The notes under the pieces are model-generated. The model was not told the DNA's origin. It ran no database searches and worked only from the letters and a program-made list of their open reading frames with translations. A stretch of 64,000 bases of DNA from Desulfovibrio gilichinskyi. Lineage in GTDB: Bacteria > Desulfobacterota > Desulfovibrionia > Desulfovibrionales > Desulfovibrionaceae. Where the stretch lies: the NCBI RefSeq assembly GCF_900177375.1, contig NZ_FWZU01000004.1:434001-498000 (forward strand). The letters run 5' to 3'. Made by a program: the position numbers and the translations under genes. This document shows, piece by piece, positions 53,463 through 62,973 of this stretch (position 1 is the stretch's first letter; each line of letters begins with the position of its first letter).

Positions 53463-56021
53463 ATGGATCTTCAAAGTTTTTCAAATAAGTTAGCAGAGGT
53501 TACTAAGAATCTGTCTCCTGAGGAGAGAGCTTCGTTAAAGAAGATTTTTGAGGGCGTATCCGCAGAGATTTTACATAGTAAAGATGCGGACACTCATGCT
53601 GTAGCTCATGGTGTTGCTCATGCTCACGACACTTGCGGTATTCCTGACGGACCCACTGACCGTCATGTCAAACTCAAAGAAAAATTTCTACAGCACGTTC
53701 CTAGCGTAACTGTTCATCGTGCTCGCGCCATCACCAAGATGGCTAAAGAAAATCCCGGAATGCCTAAAGCTCTTTTACGCGGTAAGTGCTTCCGTTACTG
53801 CTGCGAAACAGCTCCTCTGGTTATTCTGGATGGCGAGCTTATCGTCGGTGCTCCTAACGGTGCTCCTCGCGCAGGTGCATTTTCACCTGACATCGCATGG
53901 CGCTGGATGAAAGACGAAATCGACACTATCGGAACACGTCCTCAGGATCCTTTTTATGTTTCTGACGAAGATAAAAAGATCATGTTGGAAGAACTCTTTC
54001 CTTTCTGGGAAAGCAAGTCCGTTGATGAACATTGCGAAGGTCAGTACCGCGAAGCAGGACTCTGGGAACTTTCCGGCGAATCCTTTGTTTCCGACTGCTC
54101 CTACCATGCTGTGAACGGCGGCGGTGACTCCAACCCCGGTTATGACGTAATTCTTATGAAGAAAGGGATGCTGGACATCCAGAGCGAAGCGCGCGCTCAT
54201 CTTGAAGAACTGGATTACGAAAACCCCGATGATATCGATAAAATTTATTTCTATAAATCAGTAATCGAAACAGCTGAAGGCGTAATGATTTACGCTAAAA
54301 GAATGTCCGATTACGCCGCACAGCTTGCAGCTAAAGAAGCTGATCCGAAACGTAAAGCTGAACTTCTCAAGATTTCAGAAGTCAACGCACGTGTTCCTGC
54401 TCATAAGCCTAGCACTTTCTGGGAAGCTATTCAGGCAGTCTGGACCATTGAATCCCTGCTTGTAGTTGAAGAAAACCAAACAGGTATGTCTATCGGACGT
54501 GTTGACCAGTATATGTATCCTTTCTTCAAGGCTGACCTTGAAGCCGGACGTATGACTGAATACGAAGCTTTTGATCTTGCCGGATGTATGCTGATCAAAA
54601 TGTCTGAAATGATGTGGATCACCAGCGAAGGCGGCTCTAAATTCTTCGCAGGATACCAGCCTTTTGTAAATATGTGCGTTGGCGGCGTAACCCGTGAAGG
54701 TCTTGATGCAACTAACGATCTGACTTACCTGCTCATGGACGCAGTTCGTCATGTCCGCATTTATCAGCCTTCCCTTGCAACTCGTGTTCATAACAAATCA
54801 CCTCAGAAATACCTGAAAAAGATTGTTGATGTTATCCGTTCAGGAATGGGTTTCCCTGCTGTTCACTTTGATGATGCCCATATTAAAATGATGCTGGCTA
54901 AAGGCGTAAGCATTGAAGATGCTCGCGACTATTGCCTCATGGGATGCGTTGAACCTCAGAAATCAGGTCGTCTGTATCAGTGGACATCAACCGCATATAC
55001 CCAGTGGCCTATCTGCATTGAGCTTGTTCTCAATCAGGGTGTTCCGCTTTGGTACGGTAAGAAAGTCTGCCCTGATATGGGACCGATCAACTCTTTCGAT
55101 ACTTATGAAAAATTCGAAGCAGCTGTAAAAGAACAAATCAAGTACATTACCAAATGGTCAAGCGTTGCAACTGTTATTTCGCAGCGAGTTCACAGAGATC
55201 AGGCTCCAAAACCTCTCATGTCCCTCATGTATGAAGGTTGTATGGAAAAAGGTAAGGACGTTTCCGCCGGCGGCGCAATGTACAACTTCGGTCCAGGTGT
55301 TGTCTGGTCCGGTCTGGCTACTTACGTTGACTCCATGGCTGCTATTAAGAAGCTTGTATTTGAAGATCATAAGTACACATTGTCCCAGCTTAACGAAGCT
55401 TTGAAAGTCGACTTCGTAGGGTTTGAACAGATTAAGGCTGACTGCCTTGCTGCTCCTAAATACGGTAACGATGATGATTATGTAGATCTTATTGCTGCGG
55501 ATCTGGTTCATTTCACTGAAACTGAACACCGCAAATTCAAGACTCTGTATTCTGTACTGAGCCACGGAACACTTTCTATTTCTAATAACACTCCATTCGG
55601 ACAGCTGCTCGGCGCTTCCGCTAACGGTCGTCGTGCATGGATGCCTCTTTCCGACGGTATCAGTCCGACTCAGGGTGCTGACTACAAAGGACCTACCGCA
55701 ATCATCAAGTCCGTTTCCAAGATGGCAAACGACAGCATGAACATCGGTATGGTTCACAACTTCAAGCTTATGTCCGGCCTGCTCGATACCCCTGAAGGGG
55801 AAACCGGCATCATCACTCTCATGCGCACAGCCTGCATGCTGGGCAATGGTGAAATGCAGTTCAACTATCTTGATAACGATACTCTGCTGGATGCTCAGAA
55901 ACACCCTGAAAATTATCGTGATCTCGTTGTCCGCGTAGCTGGATACAGCGCGTTCTTTGTTGAGCTTTGCAAAGATGTACAGGACGAAATCATCAGCAGA
56001 ACCATGCTGCTTGAACTGTAA
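53463..56021 (+). CDS. cutC: Choline trimethylamine-lyase
   Basis: 852 residues, glycyl radical enzyme. Residues known for the Desulfovibrio alaskensis enzyme are all present with a constant offset of six: Y214, D222 (in [11 protein letters not shown]), thiyl C495 and E497 in GCVEPQ, Y512, and glycyl radical G827 in RVAGYSAFF. This identifies cleavage of choline to trimethylamine and acetaldehyde with high confidence. An N-terminal extension (~1-60) begins with an amphipathic helix ([17 protein letters not shown]) that probably targets it into the shell. SD GGAGG precedes the ATG; the activase gene follows 44 bp later. Confidence 0.97.
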   Translation: MDLQSFSNKLAEVTKNLSPEERASLKKIFEGVSAEILHSKDADTHAVAHGVAHAHDTCGIPDGPTDRHVKLKEKFLQHVPSVTVHRARAITKMAKENPGMPKALLRGKCFRYCCETAPLVILDGELIVGAPNGAPRAGAFSPDIAWRWMKDEIDTIGTRPQDPFYVSDEDKKIMLEELFPFWESKSVDEHCEGQYREAGLWELSGESFVSDCSYHAVNGGGDSNPGYDVILMKKGMLDIQSEARAHLEELDYENPDDIDKIYFYKSVIETAEGVMIYAKRMSDYAAQLAAKEADPKRKAELLKISEVNARVPAHKPSTFWEAIQAVWTIESLLVVEENQTGMSIGRVDQYMYPFFKADLEAGRMTEYEAFDLAGCMLIKMSEMMWITSEGGSKFFAGYQPFVNMCVGGVTREGLDATNDLTYLLMDAVRHVRIYQPSLATRVHNKSPQKYLKKIVDVIRSGMGFPAVHFDDAHIKMMLAKGVSIEDARDYCLMGCVEPQKSGRLYQWTSTAYTQWPICIELVLNQGVPLWYGKKVCPDMGPINSFDTYEKFEAAVKEQIKYITKWSSVATVISQRVHRDQAPKPLMSLMYEGCMEKGKDVSAGGAMYNFGPGVVWSGLATYVDSMAAIKKLVFEDHKYTLSQLNEALKVDFVGFEQIKADCLAAPKYGNDDDYVDLIAADLVHFTETEHRKFKTLYSVLSHGTLSISNNTPFGQLLGASANGRRAWMPLSDGISPTQGADYKGPTAIIKSVSKMANDSMNIGMVHNFKLMSGLLDTPEGETGIITLMRTACMLGNGEMQFNYLDNDTLLDAQKHPENYRDLVVRVAGYSAFFVELCKDVQDEIISRTMLLEL

Positions 56022-56065
56022 TTGAATTGTAGTCGGCCCGGGATTTTAGAGCCTTAAACAATAGA

Positions 56066-57007
56066 GTGATCACCGTGATTGAAAGAAAAGCACATATATT
56101 CAACGTACAGAAATACAACATGTACGACGGACCCGGAGTGAGAACTCTGGTGTTCTTTAAAGGGTGTCCTCTTCGTTGTGAGTGGTGCTCAAATCCCGAA
56201 GGACAACTTCGTAAATTCCAAGTTCTATTTAAAAAAGACCTCTGCGTTCATTGTGGTGCATGCGAGCCCGTCTGCCCGGTGGGAATCCATAAATTCTCAC
56301 CGGGGGCTCGCCGCCACGAAATAGATCAGAATATTGAATGTATCGGATGCCGGAAATGTGAACAAGTCTGCCCTCATTCGGCTCTGGCTGTGGTCGGAGA
56401 AGTAAAAACTATATCAGAACTGATGGATATAGTGGAAGAGGATAGACCTTTTTATGAAATGTCAGGCGGCGGCGTCACCTTAGGCGGCGGGGAAGTCCTT
56501 ATGCAGCCTGAAGCCGCGACTAATCTGTTAATGGCCTGCAAACAGAGAAACATTAACACCGCAATGGAAACTTGCGGGTATGCGCGCCTTGAAGTTGTGC
56601 AGAAAGTTGCGGAATTCACGGACCTTTTTCTCTTTGATGTGAAGCATATGAATTCCGAAAGACACCGTGAGATCACAGGCGTTCGCAATGAGATGATCCT
56701 AAGCAATCTGACATGGCTTCTTGATAACAAGTACAACGTAAAAATCAGGATGCCGCTCTTAAAAGGCGTAAATGACGGCGAGCAGGAAATTCTTGATCTG
56801 ATCAAATTGTTGAAACCTTATCAGGATTTTAAAAATTTCAAAGGCGTGGACCTTCTGCCGTATCACAAACTCGGGGTGAACAAGTACAGCCAGCTTGGTT
56901 GGGAGTACCCGATTGAAGGTGACCCGAAGCTTAGCGATGCTGATCTTGAACGCATTGAGAACAGCATTAAAAAATATAATTTTCCGGTTTCAGTGATCAG
57001 GCACTAA
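56066..57007 (+). CDS. cutD: Choline trimethylamine-lyase activating enzyme
   Basis: 313 residues: radical SAM motif GCPLRCEWCSNPEG, ferredoxin-like insert with two clusters (CVHCGACEPVCPVG, CIGCRKCEQVCPHS), GGVTLGGGEVLMQ and the remaining barrel. It generates the glycyl radical on CutC using SAM and reduced ferredoxin/flavodoxin. The start is GTG (56066, or 56075) with no good ribosome binding site, which fits the low amount needed relative to CutC. Confidence 0.95.
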   Translation: MITVIERKAHIFNVQKYNMYDGPGVRTLVFFKGCPLRCEWCSNPEGQLRKFQVLFKKDLCVHCGACEPVCPVGIHKFSPGARRHEIDQNIECIGCRKCEQVCPHSALAVVGEVKTISELMDIVEEDRPFYEMSGGGVTLGGGEVLMQPEAATNLLMACKQRNINTAMETCGYARLEVVQKVAEFTDLFLFDVKHMNSERHREITGVRNEMILSNLTWLLDNKYNVKIRMPLLKGVNDGEQEILDLIKLLKPYQDFKNFKGVDLLPYHKLGVNKYSQLGWEYPIEGDPKLSDADLERIENSIKKYNFPVSVIRH

Positions 57008-57052
57008 CAGGAACATGCGATACGCATTTTCAGTAATTGAGGAGAACACATT

Positions 57053-57655
57053 ATGGCGGCACTAGGATTTATTGAAACAAAGGGACTGCTTGCAGCGGTT
57101 GAAGGCGCAGATGCCATGCTTAAAGCTGCAGATGTACACCTTCTTGAAAAAAATCTCGTGGGTGGCGGACTTGTCTCCATCACTATTGAAGGAGAAGTCT
57201 CCGCAGTAAAGGCATCCGTTGATGCTGCTGTTTCTGCTATAGGCCGTATTTGCGGATCAACACTTGTTTCGCAGCATGTCATTGCCCGTCCTGATGAGGA
57301 GCTTAAGCGGATTATTGCTACAAAGCCGGTTCAGGTTAATGCTCCGGAATTTAAAGAAGAAGCTAAAGTTGAACATGAAGAAGCTCCAGTTGAGGTTTCA
57401 GAACCTGCTGTCGAAATCAAGAAGGATTTAGATAAAGTTGAGAATTTATCTAGTAATATTCTAGATAAAATTTCTGAGCCATCTGTAAAAGCAGAACCTG
57501 TTCGCTATCAAATTTCAGATTTAGAAAAGATGAAAATCGGTAAGCTGCGGCAGATTGCTCGCACCATGAGTGATCTTTCTCTGACCAGAGAAGAGATTAA
57601 ATCTTCCGCGAAGAAAGCACTGATTGAAGCAATTATTAAAGTTACAGGCAGATAA
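57053..57655 (+). CDS. Shell protein with Rho-N-like C-terminal domain
   Basis: 200 residues. Residues 1-90 are a canonical BMC hexamer domain (GFIETKGLLAAVEGADAML; GGGLVSITIEGE). Residues ~90-150 are an acidic linker. Residues 151-200 form three helices: SDLEKMKIGKLRQIART, SLTREEIKSSAKKALIEAI. That pattern resembles the Rho termination factor N-terminal (SAP/HeH-like) domain, which binds nucleic acid, with two basic residues in the last helix region. Such an extension would hang from the shell face and could bind RNA, DNA or protein cargo. SD GAGGAG. Confidence 0.8.
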   Translation: MAALGFIETKGLLAAVEGADAMLKAADVHLLEKNLVGGGLVSITIEGEVSAVKASVDAAVSAIGRICGSTLVSQHVIARPDEELKRIIATKPVQVNAPEFKEEAKVEHEEAPVEVSEPAVEIKKDLDKVENLSSNILDKISEPSVKAEPVRYQISDLEKMKIGKLRQIARTMSDLSLTREEIKSSAKKALIEAIIKVTGR

Positions 57656-57667
57656 GGAGTATTCCAA

Positions 57668-59107
57668 ATGGTAGACAAAGATTTATTGTCCGTTCAGGAA
57701 GCGCGTTCACTTGTTCGTGCCGCTAAAAAGGCACAGGCAGAACTTGCTTTACTCGATCAAGAACACATCGATTGCATTGTTAAGGCAATTTCCGAAGCAG
57801 CCAGATCTCAGGCTGAGTCTCTTGCAGCTCTTGCTGTTGAAGAAACAGGGTTCGGGAAAGTTCAGGACAAAACGGCTAAGAATATTCTTGCCAGTGAGCA
57901 GCTTTTCGAAGCTATCAAAGACATGAAAACCATTGGTGTTCTTAGCGAAGACAAAGTTAAAAAAATCACTGAAATTGCTGTTCCAGTAGGTGTTATTGCA
58001 GGGATTGTTCCTTCAACCAACCCTACATCTACAACTATTTATAAATCCATGATTTCCATCAAGTCAGGAAATGCGATTGTTTTCACTCCTCATCCCAGTG
58101 CTAAAAAATGCATCGGTAAGACTGTAGAAATAATCCGCGCCGCTTTGTCCAAATGCGGAGTCAGCGAAGATCTCGTCAGCGTTATGAGTATTCCTACCAT
58201 TCAGGGTAGCGGTGAACTTATGAAAGTTGCAGATCTGATTCTTGCTACTGGCGGTCCCGGCATGGTTAAAGCTGCTTACAGCTCCGGTACTCCTGCTTTA
58301 GGTGTAGGTGCAGGTAACGTCCCAGCTTACATCGAAAGAAGTGCCAACGTTGAAGATGCTGTCAGAAAGATCTTTATGAGTAAGACTTTTGACAACGGAA
58401 CTATCTGCGCATCCGAACAGTCTATTGTTACTGAATCAGTTATTGCTGATAAAGTCAGAGCTGCTGTTATTGCTGAGGGTGGTTACTTCCTTGAAGGCGA
58501 GTGTCTTGAAAAGGTTAAACGAGTCATGGAAAGAGGAAACGGTTCCATGAATCCTGATATCGTCGGACGTGACGCTGCTTACATCGCTAAAATTGCAGGC
58601 ATAACAATTCCTCACGGAGTTACTGTTCTGCTTTCAGATGAAAAAGGAATCGGACCTAAATATCCTTTCTCCAAGGAAAAACTCACCGGTCTCCTCGGTT
58701 TCTACGTAGTTGAAGACTGGAAAGAAGCTTGCGAGACATGTCACGCGCTTTTGGAAAATGGCGGTATCGGTCATTCTCTCTCCATTCATTCACAAAATGA
58801 AGAAGTTATCCGTGAGTTCGGTATCAAGAAGCCTGTCTCCAGACTGCTTGTAAACACTCCGTCCACACAGGGTGCTGTAGGTCTTTCAACCTCGCTCTTC
58901 CCTTCATTCACACTTGGTTGCGGAACAGTCGGCGGAAGTGCCACTTCTGATAACGTAACCCCTTTGAATCTGATGAACGTCAGAAGAATAGCTTACGATC
59001 TTGGAACTACAACCAGCCATCACGCTCATGAAGCGGCTGGATCGTCCACCCTCGACGTCAGTGCAATCACCGCAATGATCGTCGAACAGCTTAAACAGAT
59101 GGTTTAA
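57668..59107 (+). CDS. cutF: CoA-acylating acetaldehyde dehydrogenase
   Basis: 479 residues with all EutE/PduP elements: GVPV-type GVIAGIVPSTNPTSTT, GNVPAYIERSAN and catalytic C247 in GTICASEQ. It oxidises acetaldehyde from CutC to acetyl-CoA with NAD+. The C-terminal segment LDVSAITAMIVEQLKQMV is amphipathic and probably an encapsulation peptide. SD AGGAG just after the preceding stop. About half the sequence is shared with the CutB-like paralogue upstream, which lacks the cysteine. Confidence 0.93.
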   Translation: MVDKDLLSVQEARSLVRAAKKAQAELALLDQEHIDCIVKAISEAARSQAESLAALAVEETGFGKVQDKTAKNILASEQLFEAIKDMKTIGVLSEDKVKKITEIAVPVGVIAGIVPSTNPTSTTIYKSMISIKSGNAIVFTPHPSAKKCIGKTVEIIRAALSKCGVSEDLVSVMSIPTIQGSGELMKVADLILATGGPGMVKAAYSSGTPALGVGAGNVPAYIERSANVEDAVRKIFMSKTFDNGTICASEQSIVTESVIADKVRAAVIAEGGYFLEGECLEKVKRVMERGNGSMNPDIVGRDAAYIAKIAGITIPHGVTVLLSDEKGIGPKYPFSKEKLTGLLGFYVVEDWKEACETCHALLENGGIGHSLSIHSQNEEVIREFGIKKPVSRLLVNTPSTQGAVGLSTSLFPSFTLGCGTVGGSATSDNVTPLNLMNVRRIAYDLGTTTSHHAHEAAGSSTLDVSAITAMIVEQLKQMV

Positions 59108-59173
59108 TTCCCTTATAAAAGGGAGTTTTGGCGGCATATTTAGCAGAAAATTGAACATTTAAAGGAGAATATC

Positions 59174-59455
59174 ATGTCATCTAACGCACTTGGAATGATT
59201 GAAACTAAAGGACTCGTCGGCGCAATTGAAGCAGCTGATGCAATGGTTAAAGCAGCAAACGTAACTCTGGTCGGTAAGACTCAGGTTGGCGGCGGTCTGG
59301 TTACTGTAATGGTTCGCGGAGATGTTGGAGCTGTTAAAGCTGCAACTGACGCCGGTGCTGTTGCTGCTAAAAACGTAGGTGAACTTATCAGTGTTCACGT
59401 TATTCCTCGCCCTCATGATGAAGTTGAAATCATCCTTCCTAAAGCTGGAGAATAA
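59174..59455 (+). CDS. Hexameric microcompartment shell protein
   Basis: 93 residues, a minimal BMC domain like EutM/PduA ([21 protein letters not shown]; pore loop [22 protein letters not shown]). Strong SD AAAGGAG. It should be the major facet tile. A near-identical paralogue lies at 62974. A hairpin follows at 59521. Confidence 0.95.
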   Translation: MSSNALGMIETKGLVGAIEAADAMVKAANVTLVGKTQVGGGLVTVMVRGDVGAVKAATDAGAVAAKNVGELISVHVIPRPHDEVEIILPKAGE

Positions 59456-59520
59456 GCAGCATTGCAAGTCGCAGGAAGATTTTTTGTGAAAAGTCGACTC
59501 CTATGACTTTCAAAAGTGGA

Positions 59521-59546
59521 GGAGGGAAGGATTCTTCCTTCCCTCC
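59521..59546 (+). repeat. Intercistronic hairpin after the main shell gene
   Basis: GGAGGGAAGGA-TTCT-TCCTTCCCTCC, a perfect 11-bp stem with a 4-nt loop and no T tail. It probably protects the upstream shell mRNA and reduces flow into pduL. Confidence 0.7.
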
Positions 59547-59644
59547 ACTGCCCGCTGAGTAAGGTTTGCGAAGAATAGAACAGTACCGTGCAGAAGCAAG
59601 ATACTTGAAAGAAACATCATTCAATATTTTTAAGTGAAGTGAAT

Positions 59645-60325
59645 ATGAACGAGAAAGCTATTAACGACATTTTGGAAGAGGTCGTCAGGAACGTCATTGA
59701 CCAGCTTGGTGGCAAGACACCGAATGCTTCTGCGTGTGAGAAAACAAGTGATGTTATTCCGGTTGAGCTGTCTGGAAGACATGTTCATTTAAGTGAAGAT
59801 GACGCCAAAGCTCTATTCGGCGGTCCTTTGACTCTCACTAGGGAGCTTTCCCAGCCGGGACAGTTTCTGTGTAAAGAGCGTGTTCGTCTTATCGGACCTA
59901 AAGGCGTTATGGATAACGTGGCTGTGCTTGGACCATCACGTTCCCATTCACAGGTGGAAATTTCTAAAACCGATGCCCGCATTCTCGGGATCAATGCCCC
60001 CGTGCGCCAGTCAGGTGACGTTGCCGGTACGCCCGGTATCATTCTGGCTTCCGAGATGAATATCGTCGGACTTGAAGAAGGCGTAATCGTCGCTGCCCGT
60101 CACATTCATATGTCTCCTGAAGATGCCAAAAAAATGTGTGTCTCCGACAATGAAAAGGTCAGTGTCCGCCTTGAAAGCGAACGTCCTGTTATTCTTGAAG
60201 ATGTTGTAGTGCGCGTTAATGATGCATTCAATCTGAGCATGCATATTGATCCTGATGAAGGAAACAGTGCAGGCTGGGACAAAAGTGTTTCCGGTAAAAT
60301 CCTTTCTAAGGGATGGCGGAGCTAA
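59645..60325 (+). CDS. pduL: PduL-type phosphate acyltransferase
   Basis: About 226 residues: N-terminal encapsulation helix (NEKAINDILEEVVRNVIDQL), then two PduL beta-barrel domains with the metal-binding histidine motifs SGRHVHLS and AARHIHMSPEDA and the late SMHIDPDEGNSA. Converts acetyl-CoA plus phosphate to acetyl-phosphate and recycles CoA inside the shell. Start is ATG 59645 or GTG 59639; the ribosome binding site is weak. Confidence 0.93.
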   Translation: MNEKAINDILEEVVRNVIDQLGGKTPNASACEKTSDVIPVELSGRHVHLSEDDAKALFGGPLTLTRELSQPGQFLCKERVRLIGPKGVMDNVAVLGPSRSHSQVEISKTDARILGINAPVRQSGDVAGTPGIILASEMNIVGLEEGVIVAARHIHMSPEDAKKMCVSDNEKVSVRLESERPVILEDVVVRVNDAFNLSMHIDPDEGNSAGWDKSVSGKILSKGWRS

Positions 60326-60327
60326 CA

Positions 60328-61149
60328 ATGGACTTTTCAGTCATTGATCAAAAAATTTGTGCTCTTGAAGACTGCATTGAGAACACCGTTCCGGTAAGTG
60401 CCGATGAGAAACTCTTTGTGGGGGTTGACCTTGGTACAGCCTACATTGTGGTGGTTGTTCTGAACAGTAAGAAAGAGCCTGTGGCCTGTGCCATGGAATT
60501 TGCTCAAGTGATCAAAGACGGTCTGGTTGTTGATTATACGGGAGCTACCCGTATTGTCCGTAAGCTTGTGAAACAGATTGAAGAGCGTCTCGGACGCACT
60601 TTGACCCACGCCGCTATCGCTGTCCCGCCCGGAACCGGGGAGAAAGATTGCGGAACTCACCGCTATGTTGTGGAAGGTGCGGGGCTCGAAGTTACCACGA
60701 TTCTTGATGAGCCGACTGCTGCTAATGCTGTTCTCGGCATTGTGAACGGGGTTATTGTTGATATCGGCGGCGGTACTACCGGACTTTCTGTTCTTGAAGA
60801 CAGCAAAGTAACTTATGTTGCCGACGAGGCTACCGGCGGAACTCATCTGACGCTGGTTCTTGCCGGAAATTATAAGATCAGTTTTGAGGAAGCGGAAGAA
60901 TTGAAGAAGCAGAAAGACCGTCAGGCAGAAACGCTTGCTGTTGTTTTTCCGGTAATTCAAAAAATGGCTTCCATCGTCAGCAATCATATCGCAGGTCGCG
61001 AAATTTCAGCGATTTATCTGGTCGGCGGAACCTGCTGCCTTAAAAATATGGAGCAGGTGATGGAAAAGTCTATCGGCAAACCTGTTTTCAAGCCGGCGAA
61101 TCCTTTTTTGGTAACCCCGCTGGGCATAGCCCTGAACTGCGAAGCCTAG
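60328..61149 (+). CDS. eutJ: EutJ-like chaperone
   Basis: About 273 residues with the actin/Hsp70 ATPase fold (FVGVDLGTAYIVVVV phosphate-1; IVDIGGGTTGLSVL phosphate-2; YLVGGTCCLKNMEQVM adenosine loop) but no Hsp70 substrate-binding domain, as in EutJ. Thought to assist cargo or shell assembly. I start at 60328 with GGAG 8 nt upstream; an ATG at 60313 would overlap pduL. Confidence 0.9.
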   Translation: MDFSVIDQKICALEDCIENTVPVSADEKLFVGVDLGTAYIVVVVLNSKKEPVACAMEFAQVIKDGLVVDYTGATRIVRKLVKQIEERLGRTLTHAAIAVPPGTGEKDCGTHRYVVEGAGLEVTTILDEPTAANAVLGIVNGVIVDIGGGTTGLSVLEDSKVTYVADEATGGTHLTLVLAGNYKISFEEAEELKKQKDRQAETLAVVFPVIQKMASIVSNHIAGREISAIYLVGGTCCLKNMEQVMEKSIGKPVFKPANPFLVTPLGIALNCEA

Positions 61150-61158
61150 GAGAACCTC

Positions 61159-61752
61159 ATGGATATGAATGAACTGGTCCGCTCCATTACCGAAGAAGTT
61201 TTAAAGCAGCTTCGTAAAGATGAAAAGAAGGATTGCGTCATGGTTTTAGCAGAAAGGGATAAATCTCTATCTCAGAAAATTCATGGCTGTCTGGCAGATG
61301 ATTTTGAGCTTATTTTTTTCGGAGAAGATACTCAAAATAAAAAAATCTGTCGCTATATCCTCCCTTCTCTCTGTTGCAGCACCATGGCTGATTTAGCTCT
61401 GGGCAGGTGCTCCGGACCTGTCATGTCGGAAGTTTTGAGACTCCTTCTTAACGGCATTGAAGTAGAGGTTCTGAAGTTCGGATATAGAGATTTCAGCGAA
61501 ACAGCAGCGGCTCCTCTGTTTAATCTTTATGAAGGCTACCGGGAAACTCTGGCAGGATTCGGTCTTAAAGAATTTCAGCCTAAGATGCCGGATACGATCA
61601 GATTCAGAGACACTCTTGTGACAGAAAAAGCGGTTACTGATGCTCATGAGCAGAAGGCTTCTATTCTCATGGTGCCTGTAACAGCTCAGATTACCCCTTT
61701 GGCAGCAGAAGTTGCTCAGGAACTGAAAATCAACATTCAGAAGTGTTTGTGA
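61159..61752 (+). CDS. PduM-like microcompartment protein
   Basis: 197 residues. The N-terminal helix (MDMNELVRSITEEVLKQLRKD) looks like an encapsulation peptide. The middle (LPSLCCSTMADLALGRCSGPVMSEVLRLLLNGIEVEVL, hallmark LPSLCCSTMADLALG) and the C-terminal RFRDTLVTEKAV / ILMVPVTAQITPLA follow the layout of PduM, a structural protein of the Pdu compartment, although it is longer than the usual ~160 residues. A flavoprotein-like fold is the alternative. SD AGGAG. Role inferred from position and shape. Confidence 0.65.
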   Translation: MDMNELVRSITEEVLKQLRKDEKKDCVMVLAERDKSLSQKIHGCLADDFELIFFGEDTQNKKICRYILPSLCCSTMADLALGRCSGPVMSEVLRLLLNGIEVEVLKFGYRDFSETAAAPLFNLYEGYRETLAGFGLKEFQPKMPDTIRFRDTLVTEKAVTDAHEQKASILMVPVTAQITPLAAEVAQELKINIQKCL

Positions 61753-61765
61753 GGATTATGAGCTT

Positions 61766-62077
61766 ATGATGATCTGCAAAGTTATCGGCAATGTCTGGGC
61801 TACCCGTAAAGAAGACACTTTGAGCGGACTGAAATTGATGGTCGTTCAACGGCTGGACGTCGCTAATAAAAGCGGTGAAGAAATTTTTGTCGCCGTTGAT
61901 TGCGTTGGCGCAGGTATCGGAGACGAAGTGCTGGTTACAACCGGCAGTTCTGCGCGCAAGGCTCTCGATAATCAGGAAGCTCCTGTGGACGCATCTATTG
62001 TGGGCATCATTGACGAAGTGCAGGCCCAAATAAGCGAAATTTCTTCAGACGCTGTAAGCGGTCAGGATAAGGACTAA
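61766..62077 (+). CDS. EutN/CcmL-family shell vertex protein
   Basis: 103 residues with the pentamer family core (MICKVIGNVWATRKEDTLSGLKLMVV; FVAVDCVGAGIGDEVLVTTGSSAR; VDASIVGIIDEV). Five copies should cap each vertex of the shell. Starts at ATG 61766 (or 61769), 14 bp after the preceding stop. Confidence 0.95.
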   Translation: MMICKVIGNVWATRKEDTLSGLKLMVVQRLDVANKSGEEIFVAVDCVGAGIGDEVLVTTGSSARKALDNQEAPVDASIVGIIDEVQAQISEISSDAVSGQDKD

Positions 62078-62080
62078 ATT

Positions 62081-62629
62081 ATGGATACGCTGGGTATTGT
62101 GGAGAGCAAAACCATCGCCGCCGGAGTGGAACTGGCGGATATGATGATGAAAGTAGCGGATGTTGAACTCGTTCGCGCCTCCACGATCTGTTCAGGTCGA
62201 TACATGATTTATGTCTCCGGTGACCGTGAAGCTGTTGCAACCAGTGTACTTGCTGCTCAGGAATCGGGTCGCCCGCTTTCAGGTAGTTTTGTTATTTCGC
62301 AAATTTCTCCTCAGGTGATGGAAGTGCTTCGAAAAGACGCTGTCATTGATGAAGTGAATGCGCTGGGTGTTATTGAATGCCGCAATGTTTCTTCCGGAGT
62401 GATGGCGGCTGACAGTGCCGTTAAAAGATCAGCTGTTCAGCTTGCGCGCCTTGTTTCCGGTCAGGGCATAAACGGTAAATCATATTTCGTAATGAGCGGA
62501 GATGTCGCTTCTGTTGAAGAAGCTGCAGATGCTGCAAAGGAAGTTTTAGGTAAAAATCTTGTTGAGGCGGTTGTTATCCCCAGACCACACGCCTCGGTTG
62601 TAAGAGCTCTTATAAAAGGGGTGAGGTAA
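62081..62629 (+). CDS. PduT-like tandem shell protein with pore cysteine
   Basis: 182 residues, two BMC domains; length and layout match PduT (184 residues). At the pore of domain 1 it has STICSGRY, aligned with TICPGKF of PduT, where the cysteine (here C37) holds a [4Fe-4S] cluster at the threefold axis. The second domain (ALGVIECRNVSSGVMAADSAV; VVIPRPHASVVRALI) is typical. It probably moves electrons or holds a cluster across the shell facet. Coupled to the vertex gene by 3 bp. Confidence 0.88.
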   Translation: MDTLGIVESKTIAAGVELADMMMKVADVELVRASTICSGRYMIYVSGDREAVATSVLAAQESGRPLSGSFVISQISPQVMEVLRKDAVIDEVNALGVIECRNVSSGVMAADSAVKRSAVQLARLVSGQGINGKSYFVMSGDVASVEEAADAAKEVLGKNLVEAVVIPRPHASVVRALIKGVR

Positions 62630-62632
62630 AAC

Positions 62633-62947
62633 ATGAAAAAAATACTTGTTGAAGTGGGCAACCTCGAGTCCTTCATTTGTCAGGACAGTGCCAAGATCTA
62701 TGTTGATAACAGCATGATCTTGACTCCCGGCGCAAAGGACGAGCTCAGCAAAAGAAAAATTGAAATTGTTCGCGGTTCAAAGCCGGATACAACCGTCTGT
62801 GAAGCCGCAGAGCACGGAACAGAAGGTTTTGAAAGATTTGTTCTGACTATCGCAGTTATGCTGAAAGAGCAGTTCGGAATTAATGACCCGGAACAGTTGC
62901 AGATTCTTAGCTATCAAGTTGCTAAGACCGTGAAAGAAAACATTTAA
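62633..62947 (+). CDS. Unknown small microcompartment-operon protein
   Basis: 104 residues. The segment [24 protein letters not shown] resembles (in the piece [15 protein letters not shown]) the start of EutQ/EutT-like proteins, where a short strand-helix precedes the main domain; the second half is helical ([19 protein letters not shown]). No catalytic motif is visible. Only 3 bp after the PduT-like gene and before the second major shell gene, so it belongs to the compartment. Possibly an assembly or cargo-linking protein. Confidence 0.6.
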   Translation: MKKILVEVGNLESFICQDSAKIYVDNSMILTPGAKDELSKRKIEIVRGSKPDTTVCEAAEHGTEGFERFVLTIAVMLKEQFGINDPEQLQILSYQVAKTVKENI

Positions 62948-62973
62948 GTATATTAAGTTATAAGGAGGATACC

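Noticed and set aside
55158-55904. 248-codon minus-strand frame inside cutC
   Set aside because: Fully antisense to the well-conserved glycyl radical enzyme; long only because of codon bias.
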